64,000 nucleotides of DNA from Sparassis latifolia. Its lineage: Eukaryota; Basidiomycota; Agaricomycetes; Polyporales; Sparassidaceae. Below are positions 1 to 12,364 of this stretch, in pieces. The first letter of the stretch is position 1. Each line of letters opens with the position of its first letter. Both the position numbers and the translations under genes were made by a program. A model generated the notes under the pieces. That model worked only from the letters and a program-made list of their open reading frames with translations, had not been told where the DNA came from and did not search any database. The DNA lies in the NCBI GenBank assembly GCA_018466975.1, contig CM031562.1, forward strand, positions 2,108,001 through 2,172,000. The letters run 5' to 3'.

Positions 1-2301
1 TTTCTGCGTCTCCTTGTGTAGGTCGTAATCTGCGGGGAGCTTGTCTGGGCACTTGTCATTTTCTCGCCATGGGCCTAGTTCGAGAATGCTGTCAAAAGCA
101 GAACAAATTGCGTAATGATCTTTCAGCTCTTCCGCATCGTCCTTGACCAACTGTATTTGCACTTCTTTGAGGCGATCGCGACGACTGACCAGCTTAGAGA
201 AGTCTATACGGCCTACATTCGGAGCACGCTTCTTCCTGCGTTTGACTGGTTGGTCTGACGAATCCTCGCCCGCCAATTGTTCAGCGGGCACCTCGATGAG
301 GTCGCGCCGGAATAGATCGGGTTGTTCCCGCGCAAGCACAGCGTAGTAAGCGCTGAACCATTTTGATACCGAATTCAGGAGAACGTTCAAAGGGTAGCAT
401 TCGTGGCCTCCAAATATGATCTTTCCGGATGTGTCTTCGAGCTCCCCGTCTTTCATTGTGGACCACTTCTTGTCCCCACAAACGTAGTACTCTCCGTTGT
501 ACGGGATCGCGGCATCGAAATAGCGCCATATGAAGGTGCCCACGTTTATCGCTGGAATATTATGCGGCAAGAATCGTATGGCCTCGTACACGACAAGGTG
601 AACGAAGGATTCGAGGTCATCTTGAAGTGTGATAGGCTTGTATGGATTTTGGAGTGACAGTGCGGACATGAATTGCCAGGTTCCCTGAGGAGAGGGTCAA
701 AGATGGATCTTAAAGCAAGCACAAGACACGCACGGTACGATCAGGTTGTCGCGCTACGTGATTTTCGCCTCCTTTGGGTACTGTCTTAGAAAGCTCCCAA
801 TCGCTCAGGTACCCAACAGGAACCACCGCATCTCCTTCGATTCGTTCTACGAAGAACACATTCCCCGAGCTGATATCTCTGTGAAGAAGACGAAGCCTTT
901 CGTAAGCTTGTCGATGCGCTGCAATTACTGAATGAGCGCAGGTAACAAATGGACAACAACGTGACGTACCTGTGAGGCAATCACTCATAATGCTCACAAG
1001 CTCGTAACCGTCCTTGAAGTCACTGAGAGGATGACCAACTTCTTCTACAACAAGGCGATAATGCATGTGCAGCTTGACCGGGCGATTGCCTACAGGGACT
1101 GATCCATAAACGGACTCCCAAACGTCTTGCGTCTTGGTCCGTTGGCCCAACACGTCCCCGTGACAAACCAGTGTAGGGACGTTCCGGACGTTAACGTCGT
1201 TGAGTCTTCGAAGCACTTCACCTTCCTTCTCAATATCTTCATGGTCGACCCGCCATGAATCTTTGAGGAAGACGAATTTGGAGGTCTGACAATCGAGAGC
1301 GACATATCCGCGCGTACCCCGGCCTACCATGCCATCAGCGATGAAGTGTGGCTTGCCAACCAGATAGCATGCGGGACGTGTTGCACGAGGCGCCTCAGAC
1401 GCTGTGTGCGCACCCACGGCCACTCCTAATCTGCCCATCTCCACGTCTCGTGGTGTAGGCAATTCGTCGTTAACCTGCAGACTCCACCACGGCCACCCTG
1501 CTTCGAGCGACTTCTTGAAGAATTCTCGCACGTAGTCTCCAGAAGTCAACTTTGTGTTCGCGTACTGTGTCATCAGATTGTAGTAGTCGGAACCTTCAGT
1601 GACCATTGTAGCAGACGGATCGTAGCCTTGCGCCTCAAGAGAGTGATGCGAGAATCGCCATAAGAATTTGCCGAGAATAAAAGGTTTTCGCTTGTAGTCA
1701 AATTTCTCAGTGAAGACGGCCCCAGATCTGTCCCAGCGAATGATGCGAGCACAGTTACCAAGGATGATTACGGTGAAGCAGAACGTGCGGTGTTGACGAG
1801 CGAACGTTTCTGCAGCGTACGAGATAATCTGGCCTCGATTCTTGTTCCCTTGCTCGGAGTCGTGCTCGAGGTCCTCTTTGTCGTCCTGAAACGGATCATC
1901 CGCCATCGAGGACTTCTTGAACTCGAAGGAGATTGCCTGCCGTGCCCAGTGCTGTCTCCCGTCCGTCGGTGCGTCTTTCTCGAGGAACAGTGCAGCATCG
2001 ACCTTCTGTTTGAACTTGTCATCCCGGTCGGGTGCGTTCGCCGTCAATACGCACTGGTAACCTGGACATAATTTCGCGTCCTCCAGGCATTTGCGCTATG
2101 GCGGCAGTGAGCGGGGATGAAGAGGTCAAAGGGAAAGAAATGCGAACGTACGAATGGTAAATATAAATATTCTTCTGGAACACCTTCCTCTGGCATCGCC
2201 TTGAATGCGCCTGTATACTTCCTACTCGCAAGTCCATCTGGGTTTCGAAGGAAGGTGTTGAAAAACTCGTCGGTAGAGACGTTGACAAACTTTTGCAACA
2301 T
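1..2301 (-). CDS. FunK1-type protein kinase (partial, runs off left edge)
   Basis: Likely a fungal FunK1-family Ser/Thr kinase; no substrate can be inferred. Reading the minus strand, exons 2301-2152, 2095-970, 918-734 and 684-1 join in frame through three introns of 56, 51 and 49 nt with GT..AG ends. Visible kinase features are a glycine-rich GRGTRGY segment, the catalytic loop HRDISSGN and a DWELS segment where DFG normally stands. The first ATG (2301) directly follows an in-frame stop; family members usually have a somewhat longer N-terminus, so a missed upstream exon is possible. The frame is still open at base 1, so the C-terminus lies outside the window. Its head-to-head neighbour is a decayed paralogue with the same intron positions. 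Confidence 0.85.
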
Positions 2302-3477
2302 TTATTGACGAAGTACTTGTCGGCTCTGCGCCACTGTAAGGCTGGGTTGGGCACTGTGTTTGTTGTGGGTAGGCATTGACACCTTGTTAACGTTAGGGCT
2401 GACCGCAGGTGACAGATCTGTGTGGGGACAACGGGAAGCGGAAGGTGCACCCTAAGTTGACACCGAGATCACTTACACGCGGACACAGACAAAGGTCCAA
2501 ACAGAGACAATGTTGTGTTCAACTTGAGTGGCGTTCAGTAGAAGGCGTGGTCGCGGCTAAGCGCCTACGCTCAACGATTTGGCATGTGCATAGTCCGAAG
2601 CGTGACCAGTCACCGATGCAATTGAGTAGTCAGTCCCTCAACATACAGATCAGCACTAATAAGTAGGCAGGTGAAGTCTATCAACATCTACGAGTGGGTT
2701 TGATAGCCATGTTTGCATCCTACCAGTGCGTTTGACGGCAGTACATTTTGCCAACGATTGTCACGTACGCGATCTGTCACGCGTGACCTGCGGGTTGATG
2801 TGGCCTTTCTCAGGACCCCCGCGAATCAACTAAGAGCTCCGATCCCGGCGACGACATTTCTCGGGGGTGGCCGACCACCCAGTTTCGGGGGTTTGCACAC
2901 AACCTGGCGGCGGGTCGGCCATTCGGCCACCTAGAATTACGTTCGACAGCCTGCGGAACAAAAATTTCGCTTCCTGCGCAAAACCCAAGCTTTTGTGAGC
3001 CAAATTACTAAAACTTTCCTCCCAAACCACCACATATGGCTAAACTTTGGGCCCATCCTCCGAAACCTGAAAGATCCGTCAGCCAACCTCAGTTTTCGGG
3101 GGTTCTGGACCTAACCTCAGGTTGGAGGGTCACATTTCGGGGTGTTTCGCACGCAACTTTCGACGTCTTTTTCGCCATTTTCGGGGGTCGGAGATCTAAC
3201 ATTTTGCCTCCGGCGGCCCATTTTTCGGGGATGGGTGCATCGGAGCTCTCAGTGGATTCGCGGGGGTCCTCCTTTCTCTCATTGTCAACTCTCGTCACAG
3301 TCTATTGGCTCGTGGGCACATTATCCAACCGTTCAGGTGAGACTCTATTTACATGTCTTTATTTGTGCTATCTCTCCTAACACAACCCCTTCTCACCAGC
3401 TTACAGACCCTGCCTCTCGCTGCAATTCAACCTTTTAATTGACACGGTGCTCAAGCCAACTACGGTGTTACCATAAA
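2302..3477. other. Spacer between divergent FunK1 copies with repeated G-rich motif
   Basis: No convincing gene. Between about 2857 and 3233 a short motif close to TTTCGGGGGT recurs about six times on the plus strand (near 2857, 2882, 3092, 3134, 3176 and 3223), at irregular spacing and in otherwise unrelated context. Both FunK1 promoters must lie in this stretch. Confidence 0.5.
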
Positions 3478-6006
3478 TCGAGGAGTCCTTCGCAAACATT
3501 GAGGGAAAATTTTGTCAAAATCTCTTCTGCTGAATTTATAAATCTTTTCCTTCTGACCTTGACTGAATTACGGGATAAAACGTATGAGGGCGCATTCGTA
3601 TCGCTGCCCAGCTCGGTAGAGCGCGATGAACACTTATATGAACCATTCGTATGCCACAAAGTTTGCCTTCTGCATTCGTTATGGCTGATATGAACATTAT
3701 TGCAGTGCCAATGCTTGGGTGACGCGAACTTGTGTCCGAAGTACGAGTGCACACTGATATCAGAAACACCCGACAACGCAGACAAGACAAGGCAGAAGGT
3801 CGACGCCGCCCTTTTCCTCAAGGCCCACACTCCGACGCACTGCGGACAACACCGGGGGCGGCAGGCCATGTCTTTCGAGTTCAAGGCAAACACTGTTAGA
3901 GATGACCCGCTCGATGATGAGGTCCGTAGCCACGAGCATGATACAAAATATGGCAACAAATGTCGAGAGCAACTCATCTCTTATGCTGCGAAGATGTTCG
4001 CTCATCAGCATCGTGTGTTCTGGTACTCGGTGGTCATCCTTCAAAATGATGCTCGCATCTTACGGTGGGACAGGTCTGGGGCGGTCTTCACTGAGAAGTT
4101 CAGCCTTTGGGCAAATCCAGAGATCCTCGGGGAGTTCTTGTGGCGATTCTCTCACTCAAGGCCCGTGGACCAAGGTTATGATCTGACTGCTACATTGGTT
4201 CCCGAAGATTCGGAATATTATCATTTGATGACGCAAGTTGCTGAGACGAAACTGGCTGCTGGAGACTATGTGCGGCAGTACTTCAGGAATTCGCTCATCA
4301 AGGAGTGGCCGTGGTGGAGGCTGCGAATCGACGAGGAGTTGGCCTATCTCGAGATGGACATGATGCAAGTGTAGCCTAGACAGAAACGGAGGTGAGCAGC
4401 TCGCAGACACCGTCGGGAGAACCTCATGCAGCGCACACAAAGTACTATCTCGTTGGCAAGCCTCACTTCCTCGCGGACGGTATGGTGGGTCGGGGCACGC
4501 GTGGATACGTCGCTCTCGATTGCTAGACGCACCAATTTGTTTTCCTGAAAGATGCATGGCGGGTCGATCTTCCGGATATTGAGAAGGAAGGTGATATACT
4601 CAGGAGACTCAGTACCTACTCCGTGAAGAACATCCCGACTGTACTTTGTCACAGGGACGTGCTTGCACGGCCGACAGAGACTCAGTTTGTCTGGGATCAG
4701 GTCAATATCGTGAGGCCCTTCTCGGATCGTCCAGTGAAGCACAGGCATTATCGTCTCGTTGTGAAAGAAGTTGGTAAACCCCTCAGCGCTTTCAGACAAT
4801 GTTATGATCTCATCAAGGTGATGTATGATTGCTTGATAGGTTTATTCCTTTGCATAATGCATTATGCCTGTGTGCTCATTTTGCACTTCAGTGCATCACC
4901 AGGTATATGAGAGGCTTCGACTCTTACACAAGGATATCAGCTATGGTAACGTGTTGGTAATGGAAGATATGGAGGACAATGAAGCAATTCAGATCGGATA
5001 CTTGAACGATTGGGAACTTTCTAAGGCCGCCAATGAAGACATCACTCAAGTAGCGAGACAACCCAAGTGGACCGTGCGTGTTTATGTTTGGCATCGTGTC
5101 TTCATTATTGAATTCTGCCTCAAAGCACCTGGCAATTCTTGTTTGCACTATCCCTGCAAAACCCGTACAAGCCCATTATGCTTCAGGATGACCTTGAGTC
5201 ATTCTTCCACTTAATCTTGTATGTCATGATCTGCCGGATGAAAATGTGGGCTTTTTCGTACACCACTATTTTGATGCTGCAATTCCGCACAACCGACAAT
5301 TCTACATCTGCAGAGACAAGAATTGGTCTACTGTGCAATTTGGCGAACTTGCATATGCCAACATTCCTATAAAGTTCGGAGATGACGAAATTGACTCTCC
5401 TGTGAACAAGATCGTGAAGAGGCTATTGAAGTGGTTCACTGCTTACTACGCCGTAGTTGAGCGAGACCAGTCGCAACTTTGGGAGCATCCTAGAATTGGC
5501 GCCATAGGTCAGGAAAGCGATCCACCACAGCGAGGTCAGGGCGAAACATATAAGGCAAAATCTATCGAGTGGACGGTGACTTCGAGGCATACGGCGAGGA
5601 TGACTCCCAGGATGCAAGCGAGGAGACCACCAAAGCACAGATACAGAAACTCAAGATGCGGGCCGACAAACTGCAGGGTCATGGCGTGATGTGCTCCTTT
5701 CTAGACGTCCTTGATAACTCCCTGTGGCCAATGATTGACAAAGTTCCAGATATGCTTCCAACAGATTACAATCACCAGATGAAGATGGAATGCGTAGGCA
5801 ACTCATCCACTGGCAGGCGTTCTCTGGAAGAGTCCTCCGTGTCTCAGACGAGGAAGAAATTGAAGTTGGCGACCTCGAATGGTACAATAGCGAACTCGAA
5901 TGGTACAATGGCAAACTCCCAGTGTTTCATAAGCCACGCCAAGAACCGTCCTAAATCGCCCTTCTCGGTCCCGCGCCATGTGTCAGGCATCCAAGTGCTC
6001 GAGTAG
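3478..6006 (+). pseudogene. Decayed FunK1 kinase paralogue
   Basis: Inverted paralogue of the kinase at 1-2301, matching it from the N-terminal region through the glycine-rich GRGTRGY segment, the LLHKDIS catalytic loop and the DWELS segment to the C-terminal region. Introns sit at equivalent places, for example one ending at about 3704 and one spanning about 4830-4890. The reading frame is broken several times: the frame closes at TAG 4372-4374, continues in another frame, and there meets an in-frame TAG at 4524-4526 where the intact copy has Gln. Further frame changes occur near 5220-5246 and 5530-5570. The final open stretch stops at 6004-6006. A nonsense substitution plus several frame shifts makes real decay more likely than sequencing error. 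Confidence 0.8.
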
Positions 6007-6654
6007 AACAGCTATGAACAAAGAAGAAATACAGGCATCGCAATCGTCCGGAGCTTGCTTTTCTACCCCCATGCTTGCAAAGAGTCGCTTTCCGCAGAGC
6101 AGTATTCAGTGGAGCCCAGCGTACAAAACTTGGCCCGCTTCCACCAACAGGTATTCGCCACCAACTTCTGGTCACATCTAGATATACCTCTACTCCCGGA
6201 GTGAGCCCGATTGGCCATTGGAGCCGACCATGGATACGAGGTAAGTTAGCAGGTGCAGGACGACAGGATAACTTGGTAGGAGAGATATTGGCCAAGATGC
6301 CGAAGGCCACTCAGGCTTCAGCAACTACAATTAATTTAATTTAAGTTCTTCTCTTCATTTGCCTATCATCACATTCGCATCCTATGTTGTACCTATTTCC
6401 GTTGGCTAGGGTTGATTAAACTGTACTGTACACCTCTGTAACGAGCACTATTATGATCGTGGTCGCTTGCCTGCGATATGCATACATACTTTTCATCTGT
6501 CACTTAGAGAGTGGCCTGGCGCACATTAACCGACGCAGCGACGTGAGGATTTACACCTTCGACGTGTGCTGTATACAGTTCGGCTGTGCTAAATAGCATT
6601 GTCACCTGAACCACATTTTTGCTACACACAACCATCGTTCTCTCTACGAAGATG
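6007..6654. other. Intergenic, convergent 3' flanks
   Basis: Lies between the end of the FunK1 pseudogene and the stop codon of the GH3 gene on the other strand. Only short chance open frames are present; nothing recognisable. Confidence 0.5.
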
Positions 6655-9293
6655 TTATGGCTGAGGCCAGTAATCGATGACACTCTCGAGCCCCGTCAGC
6701 TCGAAGGTGAGCGTCGCCTTCGAGTCCACATCCAGCACGAGAGTATACGACCCAGGATATAGCACTGCGTTTCCGTACCCATCGACTCGCGATAGCGAAC
6801 CAAGCGTGAGGTTGAGCGTGGTGGTCTGGCTAGACGAAGGCGCGATCGCGTGCAAACGATCATATGCCACGAGCGCCTTGTTGGGATACGGCGCGGGACC
6901 GAACTCGCCCTTGAGGAAAAGCAGCGTCACGTAGTCGGAGGTGACGGAACTGCCCGTATTTGTCACGTTCACAGCAAAAGAGGCAAATGGGCAGAGGTCA
7001 AGGTAACTATAGGATAAACAGCCCTCGACGAGAGTGGAGATGTCGTAGGAATCACAGTTTTTCTCGGCTCCCAAGGTTGCACTGAAGTTCGTGTAATGCA
7101 GGCCTAGATGAAATGGTGATGATTAACAACCAGTATCACGAAGGCGAGGGATATACTAACCATAGCCAAACTCCACCACCGGCGTCCCAGTGTACCACTT
7201 GTAGGTCCTACCCGGGTTAGTCGGGCCGGGGCGCAGGGCCATGTCTGTCATCGGCACCTGGTAGACGTACTCCGCAGGGTACTGCGTAACTGGTAGGCGA
7301 CCCGCCGGCGCAGCGTTGCCTACGATGATATCCATAAGCGCAGCACCACCGTCCTGGCCGGGATATCCGCCCCAGATCAGCGCGTTCACATCGGGGTTCG
7401 AGAGTAACTCCGAATCATCGACCTGGCCGCCGCCCATCTGCAACACGATCAGCGGCTTGCCCATCTGCGAGAGCTGGTCGATGAAGTCGAGCTGCACGCC
7501 GGGGTACGTGATGGTGTAGCGATCCATCGCCTCGGCCTCGACGGTGTCGTCGATCCCGCCGGCAAAGATGATCACTTCGGAGGCGTTGGCCGCAGCAAGA
7601 GCCGCGGGAAAAGAGCTGGTGGTGGGGTCGTCGACGCCAGGCCCCGCAGCATAATTTACCGTAAAGCCGAGCTGCTGTGCAGCATACAGCGGGCTATGTA
7701 GGTAAGGAGCAATTCCAGCGTAGTTACCCTGCATCTGGGTGGTCGCGTTCGCCCAAGGTCCAATGAGTGCGAGAGTTTTGTAAGACGGGGAGAGCGGAAG
7801 GGTGCCGTCGTTCTTGAGTAGCGTGATGCCTTCCACCGCGGCGGTATATGCCAGCTCCTCTGCGCCGGGAGTGCTGACATTCGCCCAGGTGAGCGCACGG
7901 TACGAGACACTTTCAGCAGGATCGAAATAGCCGAGTTTCACCAGTCCGGCGTACTGGCGGATGAGCGCACGATCCAGCACGGAAATATTGAACAAGCCCT
8001 GCGCATATGCACTAGGAAGGTATTCAGGGTAATATGTCCCGCAATCTGTGTCTGTGCCTGCATTGAGCGCGTCCGCTACAGCCTGTTGGCGTGTGGGAGC
8101 GTAGTAGTGTGGTTCGTATATGTTCTGTACAGCGTCGCAGTCCGACGTCACGTACTGGTAGTCGCTTGTCCAATTCCAGTGTTCTCGTAGAAGGGTCTGT
8201 AGGAAGTAGCTGTTCGCACAGGACGGGACGCCGTTCACTGCGTTGTACGAGCACATGAACGACCCTACAACTGCGTCACGCGCGCATGTTTTGAACTGGG
8301 GAGTGTAGAATTCGGAAAGATCTTGCAGCGATATGAGAGCGTCGAACCCATAGCGCACGTTTCCTTCCCAGTCTTCAATATCATACCCTGCATAATGTTT
8401 GCACGTTGCAATGACTTGCTTGTACTGCGGCTCTACGCCGCCTGAGAGAGATCCGCTGAATAGACTTATTATAGCCACAGCACACTGAGACTTACCTTCA
8501 AGACCAGTAAGCAAGTTGTACACGTATGACTGTAGGTGAAAGGTGTCCTCTCCGGGAGTTTCCTGGCCTAGGTATCGTGCTGAGCGACATCCTCCTTTCT
8601 AGGGAGAACAATAATGTGCACCTCTACCCCACCTTGGGTCGCGAAACGCGTTGATATTTGGAGTCTGAGCCAACGTTGCTTCAGCCTTCACTGTGACGTC
8701 ATGTGGAGCTGAAATGAAACTTACCCAGAAATCCTGAGATGTACGGAGATTGATGAGCGCTACCCGAGTTCGAAACGCAGATATACGCATACCAGGCCGG
8801 AGCGGTTGAAATTGTTGAATGCGCGACCTTCTGTCCCGACAGTCAACCCAACTTGATGGATCAAGGCATCGTCAAAGGCGGCGCTCATTAAGATCGGCTC
8901 AGGAAAGAAGTCGCATAGCTGAAGGGCCCTGACGCAGCGAAGTTGACACCTGGTGAAGATGCAACTCCGTGCAGACCTTCCTGCCACCACCTGAGTAACA
9001 CATCAGATTCAATGACGCGGCGACGAATTCAAAGCTCACTGGTATGCAGGGAGGCCAAGACGGGGCACACCCGGAGAGGTGTTGCCAGTGTTGTTCAGCT
9101 TTTCCTCCAGGGTGAACAGATCGATCAAGGCCGTCGCACGTTCGATTGGCGTCGCAGTAGCGTCGCACACCGTGTTGTTCGCGAGAGGCCCATTGGCGCA
9201 GTCCGGAAATGCGGCATGCACACCTCCGGCGAGGGCGAGTATCGACAGTGCAAAACGGCAGCCATCGTTTCGAGCGAGGGAGGACGAAGACAA
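6655..9293 (-). CDS. GH3 beta-xylosidase, secreted; apparent 1-nt frameshift
   Basis: Likely exo-1,4-beta-xylosidase of glycoside hydrolase family 3, releasing xylose from xylo-oligosaccharides outside the cell. The N-terminus has a hydrophobic signal peptide ending near GGVHA. Exons (minus): 9293-9040, 8990-8793, 8733-8725, 8664-8622, 8567-8496, 8441-7161, 7103-6655; phases agree throughout. Family motifs include WWQEGLHGV, the run GLDFWTPNIN / FRDPRWGRG / QETPGED built across four exons, the nucleophile region TSDCDAVQN and the acid/base region VEAEAMDR. The C-terminal fibronectin-III-like domain ends in a TAA at 6657-6655. Exon 8733-8725 is a 9-nt microexon coding Asp-Phe-Trp. In exon 2 the frame breaks at about 8901-8906: SYATSF is in one frame and PEPILMSAAF in the next, as if one C were missing. 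That is either an assembly error or a recent loss of function. The rest looks intact. Confidence 0.88.
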
Positions 9294-10375
9294 TCTCGGA
9301 GGAACGTCGATGAAAAGGAGCTTTATATCTGCGAGTCCCCCCTATGCCGTGCTGACCAGCGCCCATTTCTTCTAATTTCCCGAGGAATTCTCTTTTACAG
9401 GTGAGTAGGAGTGAACCCAGCCTCGCTTCATGGCTCGCGGACCGAGAACAGGCCCCACCTGATCACGCTTCCGACCGTTCTGCATATCCGGAAGCATTAA
9501 TTGGTTGAATCAGGAGTTCTTGTGACCCGTACGCGAGCGAGTAACATAGAGAAATGTGCACTCTCCCATGCTGTGCATCTCCGGCTGTGACGCTGAACGG
9601 GAGACGACGAAAAATGAATACCAGAGCAGAGTTTGATACTCCATCTCAACTGGTACTGTCGAACGTCAATCATGGGCGATGACGACGACAAAGGAATACC
9701 AGTCTTCACGACAGAGTTTGCCTATACTCAGCTGCGGGTCGACAGGAGCCGCACGACGATCAGTTCGCGCATGCGGAACTCGGCAGACGGGCAATGTCCT
9801 GCAGGCAAAGTAGATGTGAAGAAGCGGGCCGGCGCGGTCTGGTCTTTCGCGCATGAAGTGCGCGGGACCAATATACAAGAGGAGGCATGAGCGAAAAGTG
9901 ACGGTCCCGTTCTCGAGCACGCAGCTGAAGCAACTGCAAGTTGGTCGAGTACGATCTAAACGGTCTCCAAGTTCGCTCTGGCATCGAATCGAGTCTGATC
10001 TCGATCGGCAGATCGCAGCCCCGCCGGTAAATGTCAAGCAATCAGGCGCAACAAGAGTCAACAGGGTAACAGGAAGGATTTGAAGGTGCATACAATGAAC
10101 GTAGACTAGCAGATCGTCTTCATCAATCCTGTACTTACTAACAAAAGGTGCTTTTTGAAGGCAGCACAAAAGAGTAACGGAACAAAGATTTTTGCGAACT
10201 ACCGCGACATACTCAACCACATCAGCGAATGAGAACGACTGCTGTGTTTAATAATGTACTCAGTCGTAATGTACCGCAAAGACAGGTGATCATGATACAC
10301 GCGTGGGCAAAGTGTTCGTTGGTAAAGCAGAGACGCCGGGTAAATGGAGAAGCTACTACTGCGTAAAATCTAGAA
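9294..10375. other. Intergenic, no gene recognised
   Basis: About 1.1 kb upstream of the GH3 gene and downstream of the short tropomyosin gene. Open frames here are short and match no family I know. It should hold the xylosidase promoter, but no confident regulator site was picked out. Confidence 0.4.
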
Positions 10376-10960
10376 TCATAGGTTTTCCATGCTGGCGACA
10401 AGCTCGGCCATCTCGTTCTTGGATTGGGTATATTTTGCCTGTACATCCTGCATATGCGACAGATGAACGATCGACGTGGCAATACAAAAACAGATGACGA
10501 GTAATCCAGTAAATCGGAGGACACTGGCGGAGCGGAACGTACCTCATACTTCTTCTCGATTTCGTCACGTTCTTGCTCCAGCCGTACTACACGTTTCTCA
10601 AGGTGCTCTGCCCTGATATCGAGCTGCCTTAGCCTATAGGTGCATCAAGCAAAACATGGTCAGCAAATTGTGCTTGCAAATCAGTAAATTGTAAATCGCA
10701 CTTCTCCTTTGTATCTTTTGAGGATGCATCCGATGTGTCAAGCTTTGTTTCAAGAATCTCGACCTTCTTCTGCAGACTCTGGTTGAGCTGCTCCTTTTCG
10801 AGGAGTGCCTGCTCTAGTTTCTTGTTCTTTGCCTCTGCCTCCTCAGCACGGGCAATAGATTTGTCGGCCTCTGCTCGGATGGATTGAAGGCGCTGTAAAT
10901 AATTGAGCAGTTGCTTTGGACGAACTCGTTATAGAGACACACCTCCTTAATTCTTTCCAT
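10376..10960 (-). CDS. Short tropomyosin-like coiled coil, 123 aa
   Basis: Four exons on the minus strand (10960-10943, 10892-10702, 10633-10543, 10447-10376) total 372 nt including the stop, giving 123 residues. The protein begins MERIKERLQSIRAEAD and is a continuous charged coiled coil, closely resembling the 161-aa tropomyosin at 12365-13106. Exons 1, 3 and 4 have the same lengths in both genes (18, 91, 72 nt). Exon 2 is shorter by exactly 114 nt, so 38 residues are absent from the middle. Tropomyosins bind along actin filaments with a period of about 38-40 residues, so this form would span one actin subunit fewer. The frame and splice sites are clean, so I treat it as functional rather than decayed. 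It diverges from msrB across about 290 bp. Confidence 0.8.
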
Positions 10961-11251
10961 TATTTGTGTGTCAGTATGTGAAGACTATCTGAACGGGGTG
11001 TTCTGAGTGAAAGTTCTGCGTAGGTGAAGGGTTAAGAGGCGAAAAAAGGCTCCTCGTGTTCGTACACGTTTCGAGGATCGACTGAAGTGGAATTTCTCAA
11101 AAGGGCCTCAGACGATCCTGGATGATCCCCTAAAGCCCATGTAGTGGCAGGCACTAGAATGGACGAACGCGTTACGGAAGCAACTGACGCGTCTGGGTCA
11201 CGTGCATGGCGTAGTGTTCCCGCATTTCGTCATGCCTCGCGTGCTAGAGTT
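10961..11251. promoter_or_regulatory. Divergent promoter: short tropomyosin and msrB
   Basis: The 291 bp between the tropomyosin start on the minus strand and the first likely msrB start on the plus strand must contain both promoters. An in-frame ATG at 11159 would shorten it if used. No clear TATA box was identified. Confidence 0.5.
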
Positions 11252-11998
11252 ATGTACTCACTCTGTTCTCTCGCCAACCCTACCACCATCTTGTCTTTCG
11301 TTCGCCGCACCCCCGCCAGAAATTTCGGGTTGAGATATTTATCTATCTTGATTAGTCCATTTCGCCGCGCGATCCCTAGTAGCGGTACTTTGATTCGCCC
11401 GACATTCAGAGCCATGAGCGATTCGACCAAGACGAAGAGCGACGGAGAATGGAGGGCCATTCTGTCGCCCGATCAGGTGAGTATAGCAGTATTCTGCCCA
11501 TGCTGGCGATAGACATTAGGTTTCGCTCTTCGTAGTTCCGTATCCTACGCCAGAAGGGGACGGAACCTGCGGGAACAGGAAGGTACGAGAACTTCAAGGG
11601 TCAGGGGGTATACACCTGTGTGGGGTGCGGTACCCCACTCTACACCAGCACGACAAAGTTCGCTAGTGGCTGTGGATGGCCTGCATTCTTCGATGGCAAG
11701 CATCTAAACTGTTTTGCACATGTCAAGCTCCTGGACCGCTGATCACGCGTTTTGTAGCTATTCCAGGAGCAGTCAGTCGCCATGAAGATCGCTCATTTGG
11801 CATGTCACGTACCGAGATTACATGCACGGCCTGTGGAGGACATCTTGGCCATGTCTTCAAAGGGGAAGGTTTCGACACTCCCAGTACGCTGATCTTTGAC
11901 TCCTCAATTCTTGTACTGACACGAGTCTCGTAGCTGACGAACGGCACTGTGTGAACTCGGTCTCGCTCAATTTCGTTGATGATGACAAGAAGCCGTAA
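11252..11998 (+). CDS. msrB: Peptide-methionine (R)-S-oxide reductase MsrB
   Basis: Reduces the R epimer of methionine sulfoxide in proteins. Exons 11252-11476, 11536-11695, 11758-11883 and 11934-11998 give 191 residues. Seen in the sequence: two zinc-binding CxxC pairs (CVGC and CTAC), the conserved segments SGCGWPAF and GHVFKGEGF, and the catalytic RHCVNSVSL segment. ATG 11252 adds an Arg-rich, Ser-rich leader that looks like a mitochondrial presequence. ATG 11414 (MSDSTK) would give a cytosolic form, and ATG 11159 is also in frame, so dual targeting by start choice is possible. Intron 2 (11696-11757) begins GC rather than GT (GCAAGC), a GC-AG intron. The gene lies between two tropomyosin genes. 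Confidence 0.92.
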
Positions 11999-12364
11999 TC
12001 CAGCCTCGTTGTGCCGGCAATTTGTCGGACGTTGAGAATTAGTAGGTGGATCATGTATTGTTAGATCATTGCAGCGGTTCGGCGTGTAATAATATCAATG
12101 TTGGACATGAGATAACCGCGAGGTTGTATCTGGAGGTTATACAATACTGGTATTTTCCACACGTACGCCTTTACTTTGATTGATGCTGGTTAGACGGTAT
12201 CGTATTTAGACGGAAAAAACAAAGCCTGGTTGTAGTGTAGCCAGAAGTATATGGTCATGATACATCCTGTTCGGAGACAATTAAAGAGAAGACAATTGCC
12301 TTAAAATGGAGAACGCGAGCCGAGGCGACAAATGCGACGAGTGCTAGTGCTATACAAGGTTTGG
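11999..12364. other. Convergent 3' spacer
   Basis: A 366-bp AT-richer stretch between the msrB stop and the stop of the long tropomyosin gene on the opposite strand. No gene seen; presumably the 3' ends of both transcripts. Confidence 0.5.

Noticed and set aside
2857..3233. Telomere-like or subtelomeric repeat
   Set aside because: The G-rich words are irregularly spaced and do not match TTAGGG.
10376..10960. Short tropomyosin as a pseudogene
   Set aside because: All splice sites, frame, start and stop are intact and the deletion is a whole 38 codons.
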